In this document: positions 44,491-54,800 of the stretch, piece by piece
Numbering within the stretch: the stretch's first letter is position 1
How the letters are laid out: every line of letters starts with the position of its first letter
Source of the DNA: Dioscorea cayenensis subsp. rotundata
Lineage: Eukaryota > Streptophyta > Magnoliopsida > Dioscoreales > Dioscoreaceae
DNA length: 64,000 nucleotides
Direction: 5' to 3'
Assembly: GCF_009730915.1 (NCBI RefSeq)
Contig: NC_052480.1
Location: forward strand, 1-64,000
Notes under the pieces: generated by a model
What the model was told of the DNA's origin: nothing
Databases searched by the model: none
Seen by the model: the letters and a program-made list of their open reading frames with translations, nothing else
Translations under genes and position numbers: made by a program

Positions 44491-46010
44491 TGAGCTTATC
44501 ACTTGGTGGACGCTTAACCCTCGTGAATTCTGTCCTTTCCACCATTCCTGTATACTGGATGTCAGTTTTCAAACTTCCTACTTGGGTGATCAAAGAAATT
44601 GATAATATCAGAAGAGACTTCCTTTGGAAAGGACCTGATCTGAGTCCCAAAGGAATCAGATTGATCGCCTGGAACAGGATAACTAGACCACGCAACATGG
44701 GAGGTTGGGGAATCCTCAACCTTCAGGAATTTAATAAAGCTCTACTTGGAAAATGGTGGTGGAAATTATCCTGTAACCCAAACTGTGGTTGGGCTAAAAT
44801 CATTCAATCTAACTATTCTTTCAATGTTGCAAATGGGCTCTTGTACCACAATCCACCTAGAAATAAATCCTTCTTTTGGGCAGGAGTGATCTCCACTTTA
44901 CCACCTTTCCGCTCTTGCCTAAACAAAACTATCCAAAGTGGTTCTAGCACATTCCTTTGGTACGATCGTTGGCATGCCGGGCTTCTTCTCAAAGATCTTT
45001 GGCCAAACCTTTTTTCTCAATGTACCTCCCCTTGGATAACGGTCAGACAATTTTCTCAACATCTAACTAATCTAGAGATTCTATTTCCTTCTGTCTCTCC
45101 AGATACGTTGTCTCCTCTTCTCGATATTATTCCTGTTTGCTCTCTCTACCAGGAAGATATTCCTACCTGGGCCCTAGAAAAAAATGGAAATTTCACAGTC
45201 AAATCTTTTTACAATTTTCTTATTGATGGTGGTTTGCGCAGCTCTCTTCACCCACACTTCTGGAAAACCCGATGCCCTAATAAAATTACCCTTTTCTGCT
45301 GGCTTGCTGGAGAAGACAAAATCCTTACACTCACAAATCTCTTCAAGAAAGGGTGCAATAGACTAAACTCCTCAGATACATGTGTCCTCTGTCACAACGC
45401 CTCTGAAAATCTAAATCATCTTTTTCTCGAATGCGAATTCTCTAAACGTATCTGGACATATTTCTCCCAAATCTTGGATTTAAATTCTTCTCCCCAGTCA
45501 ATCTCTTTACTGTGGACTATCTGGTTACCGACCATCCCTCCTGAGCACCGTATTCTCTGGGATCTTATCTCCCGTGCAATCTTATGGAACATTTGGATTG
45601 AACGAAATTCTCGTATCTTTTCAATCAATTGCGTTACCACCAGTATAACATTATGTTTAAAAACTGCTAATATGATTCTTTCTTGGTTTTCAACAGCTGC
45701 TGATAGTCATCAGCAAACACTCAATGAAGCTGCTCAGAAAATTAAGCGCCTCTCAATTTCCTTAGCGCTAGATCCTCAACTCCAACCGCGACTCCCGACC
45801 CCGATCGTCGCTCACGAGTAGACACTCCTTCTTCTCGACTTTCTAGGCGTGCCCCGAGATGCCCGTGGTGTCTTCCGTCTTCTTAGATTTTTATCCTTGC
45901 TTTTTTTTTTCTTTGTGGTATTTTGTTTCTCCTCACCACTGGTGAGAGGAGTTTCCTTTTTGTAATGTTGTTACTTTTCAATAAATCTGTGGTTTATCCA
46001 CTTATTTCAA
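44491..46010 (+). mobile_element. 5'-truncated LINE, C-terminal part of ORF2 and 3'UTR
   Basis: Begins inside ORF2 at SLSLGGRLTLVNSVL, so the RT catalytic core is gone. The remaining frame is open to 45821 and includes GGWGILNLQEFNKALLGKWW and the zf-RVT motif TCVLCHNASENLNHLFLEC. The 3'UTR has GGTGAGAGGAG, then AATAAATCTGTGGTTTATCC, with the hairpin at 45989-46001, and a short A tail. Related to, but clearly diverged from, the LINE at 30.8-33.9 kb. Confidence 0.88.
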
Positions 46011-47209
46011 AAATTTGAGATGAAGTGATTAAAATGCACGACCAACACATTCTGAAATGATTTTATATAAATTCTAAATTCTTCTCAAAAACTCACATGA
46101 TGCACTAAAAATCTTAAACAAAAATTTAGGTAAATTAAGCATGAACAAACTTGGAATATTTATATACATATATTTTAACACAATTTCACTTCTACTAGGA
46201 CTTCTTGTTTTAGGGATTGTCTTCGTTAAACCTGTTATCAATACATTATTGTGAACAAGTTAAGTATCCGATTTAGAATAGTTTGAATTGTTATAAATCA
46301 AATATCAGATATAGAATAGTTTGAATTGTCAAATTAAAAATCTATAATTATTTTTGTTCTTGCGAATGATCAACTTTAATAGTCCAGGACAAAAAATTTA
46401 TAGCTTAACGAGCAACATTGGTTCCGCTACAAAAAAATATTGGTGTGAGGATTTAAAAAGGCTTTGAGTTTAAATTCACTGGATGCCCTGGATATAATAA
46501 AAAGTAATAGATTTTTTATTATAGATGTTGATTTGCAACCTGAATCCCATGTCATTAAACGTTATGATTACCTCCTTTGTAAAAAACAGAAAGCAAAAAA
46601 AAAAATTCTGGGCTATATTTATGTACAGGACCTATAGTTGTTGTGGGTTGTCAAAAATTTTTTTTGATTTATTTTTTTAATTTGTCAAAACTCTATTTTT
46701 TTATTACATTTTTGCATTACAATACTATATAAATGCCTTTTAAGTAATAGTTCAAAGCTGAGAAAAAAATTCCTATCTATTTAGTTGATTGGTGATATGG
46801 TTAGTCATATACCTTAATTATAAATATGAATAAACCTGTCAAACAAGGGCCTAGCGAAATAAAAATGCATGTGATCGTGAGTGAAGAGGTAGAGAGTTGA
46901 ATCCCTTTTATAAAAATATTGTAACAGAGATTGATACTCGTAAAAAATATTGTATATCACTGTTCATTCACTATTTATTAGATTTTTTGTATGAGTCATA
47001 TTTTCACATTTCCGGGATTATATAGTAGTGGAGATTTACTATCATAGGGTTATACTTTCTGATATATTATTTTGAATACAGGTGGTAAGTCATTATTGCC
47101 CCATTTATTAGCTAACTATATATAGTAAATTTGTAGGGATCATTAACTAGTATGTGTTTGTTTTTTTTGACAACTCCCTGAGAGGCGACACTTGTCATTT
47201 TTATCAAAA

Positions 47210-47212
<3 letters not shown>

Positions 47213-47252
<40 letters not shown>
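47213..47252. repeat. (TA)n microsatellite
   Basis: About 40 bases of uninterrupted TA. Confidence 0.9.
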
Positions 47253-47253
<1 letters not shown>

Positions 47254-47329
47254 CTACAACATTGAACCCTCAATCTCTTAATTTGTGAAAAAATAAAATA
47301 ATAATTTTTTTATAGTGTTGTCCTTTGTT

Positions 47330-47425
47330 TTGCTTGGGGTGTTTGTATTGGTTTGATTTGTTTTTATTTGTACTTTTTTTCGCTTCTTTTAATAAAAGTT
47401 CGTAGTTTATCCAATTTTCGATAAA
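47330..47425 (+). mobile_element. Decayed LINE 3' end
   Basis: CTTTTAATAAAAGTTCGTAG followed by TTTATCCAATTTTCGATAAA matches the LINE terminus with changes in the hairpin. Confidence 0.45.
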
Positions 47426-47587
47426 AATAAAAAGAAAAAATTAGTGGGGATGATTTTTTTATTTTTATTTTTCAAACTGATGAAATATCTGAAAAATTAA
47501 AAAACTGAATTTTCATTGAACTCCTCTCATATAATATTGAAAAATTTACAACAGTGACTCATATGCATTGTTTAAAAATATATAATT

Positions 47588-48623
47588 TCAACAATTTAAC
47601 ATCAGAAGAAATTCTGGTGCGGAGAGGGAGCCTATCTGATGACACGGTTCCCACTGACCCTGCCACCAACTTTTTCCACCAGCGGAATTCCTTATTCCCA
47701 TCACCACTTTGGATGGGTCTTCACAGATGACAATGTTATCATAAACAAGAGTGCCACTCTGTTTATCCCCAGATGAGGATGACCGCTTCTCTCTATTTTG
47801 AATGGCATCATCAGTAAGATATTCACGTCCATCTCTAAGTGGGTGTTGTCTGCCAATATGATCATTTCTAGGCCAATACTGATCTTGTCCATGGTACTGA
47901 TCACCATGGGTATGAGGGGGCACAGGGTAAAACTCCTGATCACGGTTGTAGGGGTAGGGGCAGTTGTGGTCAAACATCCAGTTGCTCCTTGAATCTCTTC
48001 TTGCCATATGATCCCAGCCATGTTGATCAGGTTGATGGAAATTCTGTTGAGGTGGGACGATACCATCATTATTATTATTATAATTATGTGGATTTTGATC
48101 CTGTCTTCTTGAAGCTGAAGTATCTGGTCCCGTGACATTTGGAAATTTGTCAATACCAGCTGGTGGCGGTGGTAAAGCTGGTTTAAAATCAGGCTGGTGC
48201 ACTTCAGTTTGGACTATGTTTGGCTGTGTTAATCAGAGGGAAATTAAGCATGTCTGTGTTACCTATTCACGGAATAATTGTAAATTCCATTTACTAGCTC
48301 TTGATGAGATATATATATATATATATATATATACCTGACCCTTATCCTGGGCTTGTGATTCTTCGTGCACCGCTGCCTCTAAAGGAGATGTAGCTACTGC
48401 CGTTGACGACGCGTTGGTCTGTAGCTGCTCCTTGGGTGGTGTTGCTTGGGATTCTGCATCATTTTTCTTTGGAATAACTGGGTCTGGAGAACTAGTCTCG
48501 CTCCTGCGCTCTGCTTCCTTTGATTGCTTGCCTCCCTGAAGTTCCATTATGAATTTTCGATAGCGTTTAAACATATACGAGACGAGTTGAGAAACTGATT
48601 ATTCAGAGTGCAACCAAGAATAA

Positions 48624-48660
<37 letters not shown>

Positions 48661-48689
48661 AAGATATATACATAAAAGGAGCTTACCAT
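47588..48689 (-). CDS. His/Gln/Asn-rich protein with predicted N-myristoylation, three exons
   Basis: Family not recognised. The ATG at 48689-48687 is the whole first coding exon, followed by GTAAGC. Exon 2 is 48535-48335 (acceptor AACTTCAG, donor CAG/GTATAT) and exon 3 is 48223-47588. All phases agree, giving 279 aa. The spliced start MGGKQSKEAERR fits the MGxxxS N-myristoylation pattern, so membrane anchoring is possible. The middle is rich in His, Pro, Gln, Asn and Asp (NPHNYNNNND, FHQPDQHGWDH, DQYHGQDQYW). The C-terminus has VYDNIV...KVVMGIRNSAGGKSWW, which resembles one unit of the repeat proteins at 40 and 50 kb (VY.N.V then V.MGVGN.AG). An alternative start at 48574 within intron 1 would give a longer N-terminus; the conserved ATG/GT arrangement favours the spliced form. 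Confidence 0.68.
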
Positions 48690-49838
48690 CGAAAAAGGTT
48701 AGAGTGAAACTCTCCGATTCCTTTTAAGTATAAAGGAGACGAGGATCACAAAAGCTAGTGAGGAACAATAGTATAAAAGAAAGTGAGAGCTCAATTGGAC
48801 AAGTGCAAAGGCTTCAAGTTGTGGGGAACTTATGCAAAAGATCTCATGGATTGAATTTGATGAAATGCATCTTATCTACCCATATTTATTATATTATGTT
48901 TCTGCAGGTCTAATATAGTCGTTGGTCATTTTTAATTAGTTTCTATTGCTGTTGAAGATAAACAAAAGAAATAGGTTGTATACAATGAGAATCAGAATTG
49001 GTCCGTGTCGAATAATTATAAAAAGACCAAAAGAAGCTCAGCTGCTTAGGATTCTTGGCCATGCTTTATTATTAAACTCACTGGTCTTTAAATAATCCCA
49101 AAGTCGATCTTATTATAGCTAAGATATAGTTGGTTCACAAGCCTTTGTCATCATTTCATTAAATATCGTTATCTTGTTTTTATTCACACAGATTATTTCA
49201 TTCACTCGAGGTAAACTTTTTTTTTTTGGATTAAATGAATGAGTTTTGACTTGATTCGGTTAAATGAGGATTGATGATCTATACTTGGTAAATCAATTTG
49301 TAATTTGCCAATACTAATAATAAATTCACCATAAGCAGCACCCGTAGTGGAAATTCATGTGCTTAATCTGGTTGCAATGTGCCAAGATTGGAAGGTAAAA
49401 GTAACAGCTAAATATCATGGTTGGCAAGTAGCAAGTCAGAGAGTCAAGGCATGGTGTCGCACTTGCTAGGCGATGATGACGATGATAAATGGCTATAAAA
49501 CTGTTTAACATGTACAATAAACTATGCTAGTACAGCCAAAAAGTCAATGATATTGAGCCCATTGAAATTTCGACCATGGGCCCAACGAATTGGAATATAC
49601 ATTTTTGTAAAAATATTTTAAACAATGACTTGACTTGATGACCTTCTCTCTCTACCTGTTCACAATTAAGCACCAGCCATCCATCTATCCATCATGAAGG
49701 TAGCTGCTCGGTTTCATGAATTCAGGGGGTGCCTATATATATAAGCTTCATCCTTTCTTCCTCTTCTAAAGCAATCCACAGCTAAATTAACTCATCTTAT
49801 TGATCCATACCTCATCATATCATCATTAACCAAGATAT
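48690..49838. promoter_or_regulatory. Intergenic region between divergent genes, duplicated downstream
   Basis: Lies between the ATGs of the His/Gln/Asn-rich gene (-) and repeat protein 2 (+). Most of it (to about 49570) is repeated at 53010-53885. Near its right end is GCCTATATATATAAG (49729-49743), a TATA-like box for repeat protein 2, matching CCTATATATG before repeat protein 1. Confidence 0.6.
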
Positions 49839-50530
49839 ATGGTACCTCCGATTCTCTGTTACATATATATATATATGGTTAATTAGTTGCAGATACATAT
49901 ATGTATATATATATATCAGCTGGTAATTGATTCTAATTAACATGCATGGTGTTATGATTGCAGGAGTGCGACCGGTCATGCCGTCCCCACCGGCCCTGCG
50001 GCGTCAGGGGCTGCCCTTACATGGGAGACGTCCAGGTCGGGGTTGACAACCGCGCATGCGGAGACTTGGGAATAGATGTCACCGACAATGACATCATAAG
50101 GGGTAGTGGTAGAGTTCGTATGGGTGTAGGTAACGACACCGGCCGTGACAACTATGCCCGTATCTACGAGAACCGAGTCTTGGACGCCGACGTGAACGTC
50201 GATATGGGCGTAGGCAACACCGCCGGCTGCGACAGCCGCATGGAGGTGTATAGGAATACCGTGACGGGTGGTCGCCGGGGTACCAACGTGCGTGTTGGAG
50301 CAGCCAACGATGCACGTCGGGACAACGACATGCGCGTCTTCTGCAACAACGTGGAGGGCGCTGAAGACGATGTGGATATTGGCGTCGGGAACACGGCGGG
50401 CAGGGACAACTTCATGGATGTCGACAACAACGATATCCGTGGCGCGCGCGGAGGAGTTCGCATGGGCGTGGGGAACCAGGCCGGCAGGGACAACAAGGCC
50501 CGAGTGTCCGGGAACATAGTCAGGCGTTAG
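49839..50530 (+). CDS. GVGNxAGRDN repeat protein 2, ATG-only first exon
   Basis: Intact paralogue of the 40 kb gene. The first coding exon is the ATG at 49839-49841, followed by GTACCT; exon 2 is 49964-50530, after TTATGATTGCAG, which is also the acceptor context in paralogue 1. 189 aa. Head: ECDRSCRPHRPCGVRGCPY (four Cys). Six repeats follow, beginning VQVGVDNRACGD, VRMGVGNDTGRDN, VDMGVGNTAGCD, VRVGAANDARRDN, VDIGVGNTAGRDN and VRMGVGNQAGRDN, each with a second strand such as MEVYRNTVTGG or MDVDNNDIRGA. Repeat length is 27-30 residues. The pattern implies a stacked beta-solenoid; Asp, Asn and Arg at fixed places could form a ligand or metal-binding ladder. No signal peptide or membrane segment. 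Function unknown. Confidence 0.82.
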
Positions 50531-50795
50531 AATTATCTATCCGTGCTTGTGCTTGCATCTTTATCGTTTTCTTCATTTAGCTCGTGTGTTTTGCTTTCTT
50601 GAATAATCTTTGTGTATTTGTTGTTGTTGTTGTTGTTGTGTCGTTTTTTCTTTACATCCTGTTTTTTAGGCTGTTGCTTGCCTTCATTATGATCCAATAA
50701 AAAAGAGTGTCTTATATTCCCATTGTTATTTATTTATTAATTATTAACTTAAGACGTTTTATGGATAATATGTACAAAACTAAAATAGGATGCGA

Positions 50796-50817
50796 TAATA
50801 ATAATAATAATAATAAC

Positions 50818-50855
<38 letters not shown>
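50796..50855. repeat. (AAT)n microsatellite
   Basis: About 60 bases of AAT repeats with one AAC interruption. Confidence 0.9.
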
Positions 50856-50856
<1 letters not shown>

Positions 50857-51549
50857 GAGTGCCTCATTGTTCTCACATGTTAATTCATCATATCGACCTC
50901 ACTGAACAACCCTTCCTCTCTTTCGCCCCTGTTTGGTAACTAATGACCAATCTGATTCCACCTAAGTGTGGCTTCATTAGTTCTTTGTATCATATAATTA
51001 GCTTGCCCATTTGTTAGGGTTTGCTAATCTGCAATGCCTAGGTATGGATTTGACGGCAATAACATTCTCCAAACTTAGACCTTGCACTGGTAGAAGTCCT
51101 AGGTAATCACTTTCCCTGATCCTAGGCTAGATAATTCTCACATAAAGTGCAGGTTGACCTTTTACTTCTAAAGGTTCCTTTTACACTCGAGGAACTAAAA
51201 GCTATGATTTTTTTTGATTTTTTTAGTTTGGTGCTGAGAAAGCTCCAAGTGAGATATTTACCTTATTTTCTTTTTTTTTTTCCTACACTACAACATTAAT
51301 ACAAGGCTCGAGCCTAGATGAAAAAGGCTCAGGGTCACTACATGGTTGGGAACACAAGGAACTCAAGTGAAATGATCCAATATCACTCCAAGGTGTGAGA
51401 TTCTTTATGAGTGGCATGCATATCTCCTTATAGTACTGTAGCACAATCCATGACTGTGGGCAATCGATAGTAATTTTTGGAGTTGTATTTGTCACCTTGT
51501 GAATCTCAACCACTGTTGCCTACGTTTGATGTGTCTTGTCGTCGCGGAA

Positions 51550-51700
51550 TTGGGTGTGGAGAAATAGCCTTATTCCCATGTTCTGCATCCTTTGTTTGCT
51601 AGCCTCCCTAAAATTTATTTAAAAATTGAGAATAAAGAGTACATATACAAGACAAGTTAAGAAACTCATTATTAAAGTTAAGTGTTGATACTGTAAATTT
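51550..51700 (-). pseudogene. Decayed copy of the start of the 47.6 kb gene
   Basis: TCCTTTGTTTGCTAGCCTCC parallels TCCTTTGATTGCTTGCCTCC at 48516-48535 and is followed by matching intron text (ATATACAAGACAAGTTAAGA against ATATACGAGACGAGTTGAGA). In the duplicated unit the start-codon site near 53030 (TTTACAATCC against CTTACCATCG) has lost its ATG. A LINE fragment and other sequence now separate the two parts. Confidence 0.55.
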
Positions 51701-51737
51701 TGAGGTATATTTCAATACAACTCTTTTAATCCATTGT

Positions 51738-52071
51738 TTGATCAGCAACCTCTCAATGAAGCAACTCAGAAAATCAAACGCTCACTCAACTTGCTCAGCA
51801 ATAGAGAATCCACCTCAGTTGGCGATCATGACATCGACACTGCTATGGAGTAGGTGATCATGTTGTTTGTCTTAGTAGGCCTGAGATGTCAGACGACATC
51901 TCTCGTCTTCTAAGCTCCCATACACTGTCTGTCTTTTTACTGTATTCATCTTCTTTGTACTTCCTCACCTTTGGTGAGAGATGACTATTTCTCTGTTCCT
52001 ATGTTTCTCTTTGTACTGTTGTTTTCTTTAATAAATTTGTGGTTTATCCACATTTTATCAAAAACATGGGA
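51738..52071 (+). mobile_element. 5'-truncated LINE fragment
   Basis: Begins with the last codons of ORF2 (CTCAATGAAGCAACTCAGAA, as at 45721) and has the 3'UTR with GGTGAGAGATGAC and the hairpin GTGGTTTATCCAC at 52039-52051, then a short A-rich tail. Confidence 0.8.
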
Positions 52072-53885
52072 GTATAACACAAAATTAAGGAATGTGTGAG
52101 TATAGCACAACTTGATGTAATTTTTGTATTTTCAAGACCTGGGGCACACAAAAACTCACTAAGGTACATGACATGATTATCCTAGTTAAAAATAAAAAAA
52201 TTTTTGTTTTTTTAAAAAAATATTTATATAGTTTATAAATAAATAAATTTCGTGAATCTTTATGAAAAACGCTAATTTCTTGCCTTAAATATTTTAGGTT
52301 GAACATTAAAAAAATTAATTATGAATTCATAATTTTATTAATAAAAAACTAAGTGATGCATATTGTAAAGGCGAGAAAAATACTTACAATATTTTCTTTG
52401 AATTTTTTAATTATAAAATAATATAAAACAATACATAATGTATTATAATATTTTTTTTGAAAAAGATAGATAAACTACTACTTTATTAAAAAAAACAGCA
52501 CACCAAAAAAATAACCAACAAAAAAAAACAAAACAAATAATTCTCACCAACAGTGAAGAGCTCAAAAAAGAAAAATACAATTAAATAAGGAGGACAGCAA
52601 GTAAACAAAGAGGACAACCGGGAAAGCAAAAAGTATTATAATAATTTCACACTTTCTCTTTCCATGTATTCCTTCTCATCGCTGTGATTCCGCCTATGTT
52701 CTCATGTTTTTGAGAGCTTTGCTCATAGTTTTGGAGAGGCTGCTAACAACTTTTTCGGAAACACTAGAATCAAAATAGGAAATGGAATAGTTTGTTATTA
52801 CTAATTTTTTAAACCAGTATTTGTGCAAATAAAATTGGAAACAATACCTAAAACCTTTTGTGATATCCATTGAACATATAATATAAAACAGTACAAGCAT
52901 TTATATTGTATCTCAATTATTTTTATTGTATTGTGCTTCTTATGTTGTACTTGTTTACAAATGAAATGGAGGGCGCACCAAAGAGCAAACATATATATAT
53001 ATAGTTAATGATACATAAAAGAGTTTACAATCCGAAAAGGTGAGACTGAAACTCTCTAATTCCCCTTAGATTAATTATTCTTGTATTCGAGTAGTGGCTG
53101 TAGCATTCTTGAAAGGAGAGAAGGATCACAGGAGCTAATGAGAAATAACAGCATAAAAAGAGAGTTTAATTAGACAAGTGCAGATGCTTCAGGTTGTGGG
53201 GAATTAATGAAGCAGATCTCATGGATATTGAAATTGATGAAATGCATCTTGATTATCTACTATACCCATATTTATTTTAATGTTGTAGCAAGTCTAAAAT
53301 AGTAGTTGGTCATTTTTAATTACTGTCTATTGCTGTTGAAGATAAACAACATAAATAGGTTTGTGTACAATAAGAATCATAATTGGCCTGTGTTGAATCA
53401 ATGGCATTACCTTCTGCTTAGGTTGCTTTCCTTAATCAATTTCTTCATGAGTCTGAATGATTCAAATAATTATAAAAAGACCAAAAGAAGCTCAATTTCC
53501 TCACTGGTCTTTAAATAATCTAAATTAATTTATAGCTAACGCAGAGTTTGTTCAGACGTCTTTGTCATCATTTCATTTAATATCCTCATGTAATTTGTAT
53601 TCACACTAACTTTGACTAGATATGGTAAATGAATTTATAATTTGCCAGTACGTACTGATCATAAATTCACCATAAATTACATCCATATATAGTTGAAATT
53701 CATATACTTAATCTACGTGCCATGATTGGAAGGTAAAAGTGACCATTAAAAATCTTTGTTGGCAAGTAGTGACTCAGAGAAAAATAAAAAGGAAATGACA
53801 CTTGCCAAGTGATGACGATGATGCATACTTGTAAAAACTGTTCTACATACACCAGCCAAAAAAGTCAATGACACCGAGCCCATTG
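52072..53885. repeat. Decayed duplicate of 48.6-49.57 kb
   Basis: From about 52985 the sequence runs parallel to 48640-49570: for example TGCTTCAGGTTGTGGGGAAT against GGCTTCAAGTTGTGGGGAAC, and GTTGGTCATTTTTAATTA in both. It ends at 53885, where the parallel jumps to 50372. Before it, 52450-52635 is a minus-strand LINE 3' end. Confidence 0.7.
52450..52635 (-). mobile_element. Decayed LINE 3' end
   Basis: GAAAAAGATAGATAAACTAC followed by TACTTTATTAAAAA matches the reversed LINE terminus with a degraded hairpin; about 180 bp of A-rich 3'UTR (minus strand T-rich) follow. Confidence 0.5.
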
Positions 53886-54042
53886 GATATCGGCGTTGGG
53901 GAACTCGGCGGGCAGGGACAACTTCATGGATATCTATAACAATGATATCCGTGGTGCTCGTGGCGGCGTGCGCATGGGCGTGGGGAACCAGGCCGGTAGG
54001 GACAACAAGGGCCGAGTGTCCGGGAACATAGTCAGGCGTTGA
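53886..54042 (+). pseudogene. Repeat protein 3 fragment: last two repeats only
   Basis: Parallels 50372-50530: GGCGGGCAGGGACAACTTCA, then CGCATGGGCGTGGGGAACCA and GTCCGGGAACATAGTCAGGC. The head, first exon and first four repeats are missing; the flank at 53880 is joined straight to the repeat region, at a shared GGATAT. There is also an extra G near 53898. Not expected to make protein. Confidence 0.85.
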
Positions 54043-54221
54043 ATTATCTATATATATATATATATATACTTGCAGTAAGTAATTATCTTTTTTTCCTTCA
54101 TTTCGTGTGCTTTGCTTTGTTGAGTCATCTTTATGTATTTGTAATTTGTTGATGTGTAGCCCCTTAAATTCTTTAACTTAATTCTGTTCTGTCCAGGCGG
54201 CTGCTGCTGCTTCTTGCTTCT

Positions 54222-54266
54222 GCGTCTTGCTTCTGAATAAGGTGGATAAACCACAATTTATTAAAA
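54222..54266 (-). mobile_element. Very short LINE-3'-end insertion between direct repeats
   Basis: A 45-bp piece with AAGGTGGATAAACCACAATT followed by TATTAAAA (hairpin 54242-54254) lies between direct repeats CTGCTTCTTGCTTCT (54207-54221 and 54267-54281). Part of the flank is itself repetitive, so the exact borders are uncertain. Confidence 0.5.
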
Positions 54267-54654
54267 CTGCTTCTTGCTTCTTCCTCCACATTGTCTTCAT
54301 TGCTATTCAATAAAAAATGAGTGCCATATGATATATATATATATATATATATATAGGGTAAATATCATCTACTGGGACGTTCCTCCACAGATGTGATGAC
54401 AGTACTCAAATTAATTGCTATAGTGAGACATAATGAAAGGTTAGTTGGATTAATTAATTTTGGTTTGGGTTATAGTTTCGTTAGTGTTGATCTAGTAGAA
54501 AAATAGTATTGGACGGTTCAGATTTGTTTAGTTACTGTGCAGAAATTGATTGAACGATCTTTGGATTGAAATCCAACGGTTGAGAGCAACGTTCTATCCT
54601 CTTCTTCATCTATATATTCCCCATTAGTCTTTTTTTTAATTTTAATTTTAATTT

Positions 54655-54800
54655 TAATTTTTTTAAATAAATATGGATAAATGAGGGATTATTTAAAAAA
54701 AACAGCACATAACAAAAGATATTCAATGAACACAAACTAACACAAACATGAAAACAACAATAAAAGAGAGGACAAATTACCATCCACTCTGGGTAGAAGA
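54655..54800 (-). mobile_element. Decayed LINE 3' end
   Basis: AAATAAATATGGATAAATGA followed by GGGATTATTTAAAA and ~120 bp of A-rich sequence, like the reversed 3'UTR of the other LINE copies. Confidence 0.45.

Larger units (their letters stand above)
46011..47587. other. AT-rich spacer
   Basis: Contains a (TA)n microsatellite (47213-47252) and a decayed plus-strand LINE 3' end (about 47330-47425). No gene. Confidence 0.55.
50531..51737. other. Spacer with microsatellites and a decayed gene piece
   Basis: A (GTT)n run (about 50619-50639) lies in the likely 3'UTR of repeat protein 2, and a long (AAT)n microsatellite at 50796-50855. From about 51550 the sequence resembles exon 2 and intron 1 of the 47.6 kb gene. 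The open frame at 51283-51513 (-) is not convincing. Confidence 0.5.

Noticed and set aside
51283-51513. 76-codon frame (-) near the decayed unit
   Set aside because: Could be an exon remnant of the 47.6 kb gene, but I found no convincing match.
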